Below, piece by piece: positions 43,001 through 55,000 of a DNA stretch of 64,000 nucleotides. The stretch lies in NCBI RefSeq assembly GCF_000422625.1, contig NZ_KE383895.1, positions 366,968 through 430,967 on the forward strand, in the 5' to 3' direction. Position 1 is the stretch's first letter; each line of letters begins with the position of its first letter. This DNA is from Adlercreutzia mucosicola DSM 19490 (GTDB lineage: Bacteria; Actinomycetota; Coriobacteriia; Coriobacteriales; Eggerthellaceae). Both the position numbers and the translations under genes were made by a program. Under the pieces are notes generated by a model. That model searched no databases and had not been told where the DNA came from. It saw nothing but the letters and a program-made list of their open reading frames with translations.

Positions 43001-46000
43001 CGATACGAGCGCGGGCCTGTTCGCCCAGTGGGAGCTGGACGAGGCAGTGCAGTCGCAGGTGAGCTTTGACGCCAACGGGGGCGCCGGCGAGATGGAGGCC
43101 ATGCTGTACGCCAACGGCTCGGTGGTGGTGCTGCCCTTCTGCACCTTCACGGCCCCGGCCGGGTATACCTTCGATGGGTGGAACAGCCGCGCCGACGGCA
43201 CCGGTACCGCCTACGATCCCGACGAGGCCTTCACGGTGCCCTCGCTGTCGCTGACCCTGTACGCCCAATGGAAGGCCGAGGGTGCCGCTGACCCCGCGTC
43301 GCGCGCCCGCGCCGCCGCCCAGGCGGCCGATGCGGCCGACGCGGCCGACGAGGATGCCGTGTTCGCCTTGGGCGACGGAGGCGAGATCATGACGCTTTCC
43401 TCCGATGCCGTGCGCGAGAGCGACGGCGACGACGAGGGCGACAAGAAGGTGTATCTGGCCGGCAGCTTGACCGAGTACGACGACATCCTGTTCGGCGCCG
43501 ACGGCAAGCAGCCTATCGACGACACGGCTGCGGCCATCCGCGACACCAGCCTGTCGGGCACGAGCAACGCCGGCGGCACCATCCGCGCCTACGGCGGCTC
43601 GACCATTTCCGGTGCCGACCAGTTCTCCTACCTGTATCCCAACAGCGCCTTCACCGACAACGTGACCGGTTCGGCCACCACCAACACGCGACGCTCGCTG
43701 GTGTTCAGCTTCGCCGGCGCCAACGGCGACCGCGGCACGCTGAACCCGGGCGAGGCCCTCATCGTGGACTTCATGATGCAGTTCGATGAGAACCGCAACG
43801 CCACCACCGACTCGGGCACGGCGCTGGTGATGCAGGCCTATGCCGACAAGGCGGGCAGCTACGAGTTCTACGACTACCCCTTCACCACCCTGGATGCCAG
43901 CGGCCGCTTGCAGTACTACACCAACGAGATGCTGAACTCGTCGGACTCCACGGTGAACAAGGACTCCTCCTACCGCTCCGACCTGTCCGACGGCAACGGC
44001 AACGGCGACTCCTCCGAGACGCTGCTGCGCATCGACGCGCCTTCCGTGGGTTGGAAGGAGAACGACGATGTGAAGCAGGATAAGCAGGTGGTGCCCCACT
44101 ACACCGACGAGATGTTCAAGTACCGTTCGGGCACCGCGGCGGTCACCGAGGGCTCGAGCTACCGCTGGTGGCTCATCGACCAGTACGCCGGCAGCAGCGC
44201 CGCGTCGGCGCTGATGTACAAGCACGCCACCTTCGTGGACCGCCTGCCCGAGAAGGACGATTACGAGGCCTCGACCTACGATTCCTCGGGCGACGTGTAC
44301 AACCTGCGCCAGTCCCAGTGGTCGGGCTGGCTGAAGGATCTGGACGCCATCAAGGCCTACTACACCGACACCACGGTAGACGATGCCACCCAGAACCAGG
44401 TGGGCATGTACGAGATTCGCACCAAGGACGAGGTGGATCCCATCACCGGCGTGATGAACCCCAAGCAGGTGGATGTGTGGCTGGGCCCGCTGAAGGTGGA
44501 GCGCAACACCGACGGCTCTATCAGCAAGCTGTCGCCGGCCTCGCCGGCCGATAAGGTGCTGCCCGTCGACGAGGCCCGCGCCTACGCCAAGGCCAACGGC
44601 TACGATTGGGGCGAGGACGAGTACGGCGAGTTCGTCACCCGCTGGGTGACGGCGTACTCCACCACCGACCAGATGGACGAGAAGCTGGTGGATTGGATTC
44701 ACACCAGCAGCAATATCGAGGCCAACGCCGGCGTGAACGCATCCAGCTTCGCGAAGTGGTCGGCCACGGCCCGCATGGCCAGCATCAATATGGTGAACCT
44801 GAACGACCTGAAGGACTACGTGAAGGCCCATCCCACCGAGGCCGACGAGCTGACGCGCTCCATCGGCATGCTGTGGACCCGCGTGGTGGACCAGAAGCTG
44901 CACCTGATGGAGAACAGCGGGGATGTGCGCATCGCCTTCGAGATGCACGCGCCGCTGAACCTGCCCAAGTTCCTGGGCAGCGCCGGCTCCACCTACAAGT
45001 CCATCGACGGCATCAACATGGAAGAGGCCACGCCGCTGCAGAAGTACCTGTACCAGACGAGCCAGTGGAACACCTTCCTGTCCATGGTGGACTACCGCAC
45101 CGGCCCCACGGGCATGACCTATAAGAACAAGGAGCTCGAACAGGCCGGCGTGTACATCGACGCGCCCGAGGGCTACGGCTATTTGGGCAGCTACGTGTGG
45201 CTCGACGACAACTGGGACGGCCTGACCAACGACACCGACGGCGAGAAGACCACCGACTTCTTCGGCAACGAGACCACCTACCACAAGGGTGTGAACGGCC
45301 GCTACATGCTGTCCAACGAGCGCACGGTGGACCCCGAGACCGGCGAGGTGAAGTACACCTACGACGGCGGCCAGGACACCCGTGCCCTGTTCCGCGACTT
45401 GAATCACGACGACGTGAAGGAAGACCCGGGCATCAACGGCGTGAAGGTGGAACTGCTGAACGAGTACGGCATTCCCGTGAACCGCAACGGCGAGGCCGTG
45501 GTGCAGGTGAAGGAGTCGAAGAACTCCGACAAGCTGATCTGGGTGAAGGCCAATCCGCAGACTGGCTCGGCCCTGTTGAACGTGTACGGCGGCTACGATC
45601 TGGCTTCCACGAACGAGGACATCGATCTGGGCGCCTACGTCTACACCACCGAGAGCGACTACTACAACAACCGCGGACACTATATGTTCTCGATGCTGAA
45701 GCCGGGCAAGTACCGTCTGCGCTTCACCTTCCCGCAGGCCTACAGCCACTATGCGCTCACTACCAAGCGCATCGGCGCGAGCGAGGTGCCCGTAACCGAT
45801 AAGCTGGGCACCGAGGTGGGCGGCACGCAGGATGCGAGCGCGTACATGCAGGTGGAGCGCAAGAACGGCATTATGACGGCCACCTCCGACGTGATCACCG
45901 TGGACGCCATGGAGTACAACGCCGATGCCTACGAGGCCGGCTCGCCCAAGACCGGCAACGAGATCTACGACGCGAAGATGACCAGCTACAACGTGGGCAT

Positions 46001-49000
46001 CGCCATGCCGGTGACCTACACGGGCGTGGCCTTCCGCGACGACAAGCTGGCCGGCTACGAGGAAATGGAAGAGGATCCCGACTTCGGCGACGGCAACGGC
46101 GATGGCAACGGCGATGGCGACGGCGAGGGCGAGGGCGAGGGCGGCGACAATCCCGGCGACATCTTCGGGAAGTCGGCTACGGCTGAAAGTGTGGCCAAGC
46201 TGAATGCCATGGTGGAGACCGGCGCGGTGGGCCTCGACGGCGTGGTTGGCGCAGGCGACGGGGCTGCGGGCGACGCGGCCGACCCGAACGTCGCGGCGGC
46301 GGCCGAGGCGGGCATCATGCCTCTGGCCCTGACCCCGGACAACGCGCCCGAGGTGGACAAGGCCGCGGGCGAGGCTGACTACTTCATCATGGTGGACGGC
46401 AAGAAGACCCTGAATCTGGACAAGATGGTGGAGCTGGACGGCTCGGTGGATCCCGAGCTGATCGACGGCGTGCTGGACTGGGTGAACGTTGACCTGGACG
46501 CCGACAACCCGCTCACTTCGGATTCCGATGCCGTGACGGCTCTGCCGGTGAACGAACTGCGCCTGAAGAACATGGAAGTGTCGGTGCAGGTGTACAACGA
46601 GCAGGACAAGACCTGGAGCCAGGCCTACGATGCCGACGGCAACCGCGCCGTGGTGCAGACCGACAACGACCTGTACGTGCGCGCCAGCGACAACGAGAAC
46701 TGGCAGCGCGCCTTCGACGACGCCGGCAATAAGCTGGTGGCCGTGGAGGACTACGACACCCTGCAGTGGAAGTGGGAGCCCCGCGTGAACGCCGACGGCA
46801 CGTCGGTGGAATCCACGGGCGCCTTCACCTTCAAGCTGGAGCCGGGACACCTGTACAAGATCGTCTGCAAGGACATGAAGAACCGCGTGCTGAAGCCCTC
46901 GGTGATGAACTGGGAGGACAGCCCGCTTTCCCGTCCCGAGAAGAACGTGGAGGACCAGCCCGAGGCCGATCGCGGCACCCTGGCCAACCAGGTGGCCGCC
47001 ATGTGGGACAACGACCTGTGGCTGAAGAGCGGTATCGCCGAGACCAACAGCTTCCGGGCCGAAGTGCCCACCGTGGGCGGCGGCTCGAACAAGGCCGTGT
47101 ACGAGGATCCGACCAAGCCGTGGCTGGGCTACAAGGTGTACGACAAGCTGGCCTTAGGCTGGATCGACGGCACCAAGGGCTTCCTCGGCAACTACGTGTG
47201 GAACGATGTGAATTACAACGGCGTGCAGGACGATGTGCCCACCGACCTGGTGAAGACCATCGGCGTGGGCCAGGTGACCGTGACGCTGGAGCAGTACTAC
47301 TGGCTGCCCGACGATGCCGATCCCGACAACCCGAACGGCTACGACCCGGGCAAGCCCGGCCTGGACGGCACCGGGCACGGCCGGTGGGTGCTGAACGATC
47401 TGGAGTACAAGACGGCCCGCACCTCCAATGCCGGCAGCTACGTGTTCAAGGGCGTGTCCACCTACGTGGCCGACCCGAACGCGCCCAAGACCGTGCGCGA
47501 GGAGGACAAGGCCAAGTACCTGGCCGGCTACCGCGTGCGCATCGATCGCGACAACCTGAAGCTGGTCACGCGCGATTGGGGCTTAAGCCTGCGGAATACG
47601 GCCAAGAACCTGATCACGGGCGAGTTCGATGAGGAACTGGACTCGGATGCCAATATGGGGGCCGTGAAGGTGACCAACCCCGATGGCACCGACTACCTGA
47701 AGAACGGCAAGCCGGTGTACGCCTACTACCTGAACGAGCTGGATTCCGGCGCGCTCACCTCGCCCGGCTTGGGCGGGGGCACGCTGCCCATGACCGGCGG
47801 CCACGACGCCGATGTGTCCTTCGATCAGATGATCGTGGTGGCCGGCGAAGTGAAGAGCCCGGACGCTGAGGGCGTGGTGACCGAGAACGTCCGCCTGGTG
47901 GCGCGTAAGAAGGGCCTTTTCGACGAGGGTGCCGGCTACGACCTGGGTGCTGCCCAGCGTATCGAGCACTGGGACGTGGGCCTGGTGGAGGTTCCCCGTT
48001 CGTCTATCACCGGCACGGTGTGGAACGACGAGAACTACGACGGCATCATGGACGAGGACGAAGCGGGCCTGGTCGGCGAGACCGTGGCCGTGGAGCAGTA
48101 CTACTATAAGGATGGCACCTGGGTGCGCAACGACCGCTTCGGCGACGACGAGCGCACGAGCGTGCGCGCGAACTGGAAGACCGAGGTGCGCAAGAACGTC
48201 CAGGGTATCGACGAGACCTGGTGGCTGCGCGAGTACACCGACGCGGCCGGCCAGAAGGTGCCCGTGGAGATGAAGGCCGAGACCGATTCCGACGGCAATC
48301 CGCTGCTGGACGCCGAGGGCAACGTGGCCGAGGGCGCCACCTATCCGTCCGGCGAGACGGCCGAGGATGGTAAGGTGCTCGTGCACACCGACGAGAACGG
48401 CGTGTACACTTTCGACAACCTGCCCACGGCCTACACCGACGGCGACGGCGCCCACTACCTGGCCGCCTACCGCGTGGTGCTGGTGGGGCTGCACAGCGAC
48501 AAGGTGTACGACGAGGACGATCCCACGAAGCTTTTGTACGAGACGCCGTGGATGATGACCCACTATCACCAGGGCGACGATGTGCTGGGTGATTCCGACG
48601 TGCGCGACGACCAGGGCCTGCGCCAGACCACCTACCCGGTGATCGGCCGCGAGGTGGAAGGCGCCGACGGTGCGGGCACCACCCAGCTGCGCGCGCTGGA
48701 CGGCCAGATCATCCTGGCCGACACCGTGAAGACGGGCCGTGAGAACAGCTATCAGCCCTCGCAGATCGAGGTGAATCGCAGCGACGTGTACCAGGACGCC
48801 ACTGGCACCGTGCTGTACGACTATCTGACCGCGCGCGCCACCGAGGTGCAGGGCGGCGACGTGGGCGAGGTGGCGGTGCCGCGCCGCGAGGTGAACGGTC
48901 GCGTGTGGCACGACGAGGATTACGACGGCGTGCAGGACTTCCGCGAGGAAGACGAGCCGGTGCTGGACGGGAACGGCGATGTTGTGGAAGACGCCGAGGG

Positions 49001-52000
49001 CAACCCGGTCACGCAGAAGGTGAAGGTGTACGACGAGCCGGGCATCGAGGGCGAGGCCGTGACCCTGTCGCAGTGGTACTTCGACCCGGCGGCCGCCGAT
49101 GGCGCGGGCGCGTGGGTACGCAACGAGCAGTTCTGCCGCGACGGCTTCAACATGCTGGCGGCGGTGGCCACCGATGATTGGGCCGTAGACGAGACCGACG
49201 CCGACGCCCTGGCGGCGGCCCTGTCCGACGACGGCTATGTGACCCTGACCACCAACGGCGACGGCGAGTACAGCTTCAAGAACCTGCCGACGGCCTATGT
49301 GAGCGCCGACGGCAAGCTGTATTTGGCCAGCTATCGTCTGACCCTGGCGGGCCTGGAGCAGCAGGAAGTGGTTGACCCCGCCACCAACACCGTCACGTCG
49401 AAGGTGCCGTGGCTGATGACCCGCTACCATGTGGGCGACGAACTGGAAGCCGATTCCGATTTGGACGACACCCTGGCCGGTACCGAGGCGAGCTACCACC
49501 TGCTGGGCCGCGAGGCGGTGGCCGACGGCGTGGCCGCCGGCGTGCGCGCCCAGGACGGCCAGATCATCCTGGCCGGGCCCAAGCCCGACAGCGTGACCGT
49601 TGACGGCGCCAAGACCACGCTCGTCACCGTGCCCGAGGCCGATGTGGTCGAGGGCGGCACGGGCTCGGTGCTCTTTGACATCATGCGTGCCCGCAAGGGC
49701 GCGACCGAGGCCTACAACGGCGGCGACGCCGGCCAGCTGCCGGTGCCCACCCGCTCGGTGTCGGGCCGCGTGTGGGAGGACGCCAACTACGACGGCCTGC
49801 AGGAGGTGACCTACCGCGAGGAGACGGTGACCGACGAGAACGGCGACCCCGTGAAGCGCAAGGTGCCCGTGTACAGCGTCGATGAACCGGGCGTGGAGGG
49901 GCAGACCATCACCCTGGAGCAGTGGTACTACGATCCGGCGCGGACGAACCCCGACCTGCCGGCCTTCATGACCGACTACGATGACAGCCTGAACCTGTCG
50001 GGCAAGATCGATGCCGCCTACGAGAACCATTGGTTCCGTAACGAGCAGTTCGGTGCCGACATCTACACCACCCTGGACGACGCCGAGCATCCGCTGGTGA
50101 GCGACGACTGGGCGGCCGATGCCGCAGCCGCCGATGGCGTGCTGACGGTGAAGACCGACGCCGACGGCCGCTACCAGTTCGACAACCTGCCCACGGCCTA
50201 CACCGACGATACGGGCAAGCAGTACCTGGCCGGCTACCGCGTGAAGCTGGGTATGCTGAACGACACCGACGAGGGCGCGTGGATGATGACCCGCTACCAC
50301 GAGGGCGATCAGGCGACGGCGCTGTCCGTGGACTCCGATTTGCCCGACAACCTGGGCATCTCCAAGGACTACCCGCTGATCGGGCGCGAGGAATTCGTGG
50401 CCGACACGGTGGAGGGCACCGATGAGAACGGCAACCCCACCACCACGGTGACGCCCAAGCGCTACCTGGGCATGCGCCAGGAGATGCTGGAGGGCCAGAT
50501 CATCCTGGCCGACCGCACCGACGCGCCGCGGACCGTGACGGCCGAGCAGGCCATCGCGGGCAGCGACTTCGCCAACAACCTGGGAGCCGAGCCGCTCACC
50601 TTCGACTGGATGAGCGCGCGGGCCTACGAGGAGGGCTTCGACACCATCGGCGGCGGCGACGCCGGCGAGCTGCCGCCTCCGACCCAGGACATCGTGGGCA
50701 TCTTCTGGAACGATGCCGACAACGACGGCGTGCAGACCATCGACGAGCTGACGGGCGACCCGGTGCTGTACGGGCCGGCCGACGAGAACGGCGCGCGCGA
50801 GCGCGTGGTGATCGACTACGCCACCGACGGCACCATGAAGGCCTACCGCTTTGGCGAGGACGGCCTGCGCGGCGATATGATCAAATACTCCGAGTTCGGC
50901 GCCGACGGCAAGCTGTATATCTACGAAAAGGACGACAGCGGCGCCTGGGTGCTGATGAAGCGCACCGTGCACAACGGTAGCACCACCGAAGAGGTGGATG
51001 CGATCTACGAGCCCGCCGAGCTGGGCGAGGCCTATCGTGACGGCACGGTGTACGAGGAGCTGGTCAGCGAGGACGGCATCAACAACGCCCGCGTGACCCT
51101 GGAGCGCTACAAGTCCGTGGACGGCGTGTGGGTGGAAGACGAGGAATGGGTCGTCGGCACCGATTCCTGGGATGCCTACCGGGCCAACCCGGCCAACACC
51201 TGGAACGAGACGCCCACCTTCGACGCGAGCCAGCACGTGCAGTACACGGCGGTGCAGGAGTACTCCGACGGCACTATCCGCGCCGGTGTGTACCGCTTCG
51301 AGGACCTGCCCACCCAGACCATGGATCCGGTCACGGGCAAGAAGATCGTCTACGGCTACAAGGTGCGCTACACCGACGCCGGCTACAAGCAGCGCGCGTG
51401 GATGATCGCGAAGTACCAGCAGAAGGACAACTTCACTCAGGACTCCGACCTCATCAACTTCAATGCGAATCTGATGAGCGACGGTGAGTACGACGTGCTG
51501 TTGAACCGCAAGGACGACAGCTCGGTGCTGGGCAACGTGCACGAGAGCAGTGCCTCGAACAACGACAACCAGGACCTGGGCCTGCTGAGCCTGGACGAGG
51601 CCCTGGATCAGAAGAAGGATGCGGTCACCCGGGCCGCGGCAACGCGCGCGCGGATGGCGCCCGGTGCCTTCGCCGCGGTGCTGACCGCTTCGGTGATGGC
51701 GGCGGCCGAGGTGGCCGCGCCGCGCGACGCGACGGCGACCTTGGACCAGTACGACTTGGCGGCCGGCTCGGATCGCGCCTACAACGACGCGGCCCTGCTG
51801 AAGCAGCCCACGAGCACCATCGAGGGCGTGCTGTTCCAGGACGAGAACTACAACGGCAAGCTGGACGGCACCCCGGCCCGCGGCGAGAAGCGCCTGGAGG
51901 GCAAGACGGTGTACCTGCACGCCTGGGGCCTGAAGCTGGTGGCCGACGGCTCGGCGGAGTGCCAGTGCACCACGCCGGCTCAGCCCGGCGACGGTCAGCT

Positions 52001-55000
52001 GCCGGCTTCGGCCGGGGCTATCGCCGCGACCAACGTGGACGGCGGCCCGGTGGAGATCAATGGTGCGACCTACCATTGGGAGTGGGTGGCTGAGAAGGAC
52101 GGCACCATCAGCACGGTGACCGACGGCGAGGGCCGCTTCGCCTTCGACGATCTGCCCTCGGCCACGCGCGAGGTGGTGAACGAGGACGCCTACCTGGGCG
52201 ACGCGTTCAAGCCCTGGTACATGCTGGGCTACACCCTGGAGGTGGAGGGCTCGGCGGCCGACGACGGCGTGCTGGGTCTGCCGGTGACGCGCCTTTTGAC
52301 CGACACTGTGGTGGACGGCGAAGTGGTGGAGGCTCCCCAGACGGCTTCCAAGGTGCATCGCCCGAGCGACGTGACGGCGCTGAACGATCGCGTGGCCAAT
52401 AATGCCGGCTACACGACGGGCCGCTACGCCATCACTTTGAACGAGGTGAACAAGCAGACCGATGATGTGACCGTGCTGGACGGCCGTTTGGTGCTGGCCG
52501 ATGCGGCCACGACCGAGGCCGACGCGGTGGGCGCTACCGATCCGGCCTACTACGTGAATGCCAACGGCATGGCCTTCGACCTGTCCACCACGCGCGATGT
52601 CGACTGCATGAACGGCGGCTTCGGTCCCTTTGGTCAGGCGAGCATCTCGGGCGTGGCTTGGGACGATGCCAACTACGACGGTATCCGCAACTACAAGACG
52701 TCTCTGGATGTGCCCGAGGGTGAGGGCGACGAGGGCGACGGCCAGGGTGACGGTGCCGACGGGTCGGCGGCTGCGCCTGCCGCGGCTGCGGCGGACGGTG
52801 CCGATGAGCCGGCGACTCAGGCCGGCGACGGCGCGGGTGGCGGCTCCGGCGATGCGGGCGAGGGCGACGGGCCCGGCTCCGTGGTGCCGTTGGAAGACCC
52901 GCTCGTGGGCGAGACTGTGTACGTGACCCAGGAATACTACGACCCGACGGTGCCCAACGCCGCGGGCGGCGTGGGCCGCTGGGTGCCCAACCCGGCCTTC
53001 GGCGACAATCGCGACAAGCCCCAGGTGGGCAACTTGACGGCCACCGACCGCTCGGTCACGGTGCGCTACGTGACGGCCAATACCCAGTACTCCATCGACG
53101 GCGGGGCCACCTGGTTCACCGACGAGGAGGACCCGACGGTGGACAACGCGACCGTGTTCCCGTGGCCGGCTGACAACACCGGGCGCTTCAGCGACGGCAT
53201 GGCCCTGGCCGGCGGCGCCACGCTCAGCATCAAGCCGCTGACCGAGTACGGCGTCATCTGCCGCCAGCAGGCTTCCGACGGCACGTGGTCGGTGAGCGAT
53301 CCGTTCTACGTGTGCACGCGCGGCCAGTCGAGGCTGGATGCCGTGGCCTTCGCCGACGGCGGCTTGGAGGCCTCATCCAGCACCATCACCTTCACCGAGA
53401 AGGAGAACTGGTGGCTGGAGACGGCGGGCTGGGAAGACGCCGATGCCCGCAATGGCTGGGAGTACGCGGCCATTCCCGCCGGCTCTGCGACGGTGCCCGC
53501 CAATACCGCGTGGGTGCGCCCCGACGGTACCGGCGTGGTGACCTTGGGCAACCTGGCACCGCGCACTGCCTATCAGGTGGTGGCCCGCATTCGTGCCTAC
53601 GACGAGTTCGATCTGCCCGTGGTGAAGGGCCAGACGGTGGCTGCGGCTGCCGCGGCGCTGCGTGCCCAGGGTCTGGTGGTGGACGAGGACGCGGTGCGCG
53701 AGGAGTACCACGACACGGTGAAGAAGGGCCTGGTCATCGGCACCGATCCCGTTGCGGGCACCTCGATGCGCCCGGGCATGACGGTGACGCTCGTTGTGTC
53801 GCTGGGCGTGAAGGAGCCCGAGCCCGAGCCTGAGCCGGAGCCCGAGCCCAACCCTGCACCGGAGCCCGAGCCGGGTCCCGATCCCGATCAGCCGGAGACG
53901 CCCGATCCCGACGGACCGGAGACGGTCTCGGTGGTTGCTTTCGGTGCCGGTGCCGCCTTGATGCATCAGGCGGGGCTGCCGCTGTTCGCGGCCGAGGCCT
54001 TCGGCGGTGTCTCGTTGTACGCCATGGGCGAGCATGACCAGTTCGGCCTGGCTGAGAACTACGCGCTGACCACGGTGCCCTCGGTGCTGGGCGAGTCGGA
54101 GAACTACGAGCCCACCAACGGCAGCGGCCCGCAGGATTCCGTGAAGCCGGCGCCTCCGGGAGCCCGCGCGGTGGAGACCGATCACGAGGGCATCTACCGC
54201 TTCAACAACCTGCAGTGCTATGTGCAGAAGGGCGCTGACGGCAAGCTGGTGGGCTACAACGATCGCGGCGCCACCGACGAGGTGCTGCAGACGCGCTACA
54301 CCGTGTACATGGCCGAGCTGAACAACGGCTATGTGATGTCGCGCTACCACGTGGGCGGCGGTCTGGACTCCGACCTCACCCGCGACGAGGAGACCGGCGC
54401 CCTGGTGCTGCACAAGGCCATGACCTACGCCAGCGGCGCCACCATCAACGACGGCCACGTGTACGCGAGCCGCGAGACGTTAAACGGCGGGGTCACGGCC
54501 TTCGGTTCCCAGTACGACGATGAGCGTGAGAAGGTGCTGTTCGACGTGCCCGCTCCGCTGGGTCACCGTCTGGACGCCGGTGCCAAGGCGCCGAACCTGA
54601 ACACCATCGCCGGCATCGTGTGGCGCGACAACAACAACGGCGTGCGCGAGAGCGGCGAGCGCGGCGTGGCCGGGGCCACGGTGCGTCTGACCCGCTACTG
54701 GTACGACGTGGACAACGGGTTGTGGGTGTATGACAAGGACTTCAACGAGCGCATCCCCACCGAGGACGAGACCCCGAGCCTCCAGGTGACCGGTCCCGAC
54801 GGCCGCTACTCCTTCGAGGATCTACCGGCGACCGACGAGATCGTGGTGCGCAATGCCAGCATCGAGGTGATCTACGGTTACCGCGTCCATGTGACCGAGA
54901 TCCCCACGGGCTTCAGCGTGGCGCCTCTGAACCGCGGCGCCGATACCGAGCTTGATTCCGACCTGGACGAGCGCAACACCCGTATGGTGCCCGAGGGCGA

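Noticed and set aside
33147-46850. A 4,567-codon open frame on the minus strand inside the giant gene, and several others of 500-1,900 codons
   Set aside because: It is codon-aligned with the sense gene and open only because the sense strand lacks TTA, CTA and TCA codons. The translation is low-complexity (His/Gly/Val/Leu-rich) with no domain and no ribosome binding site.
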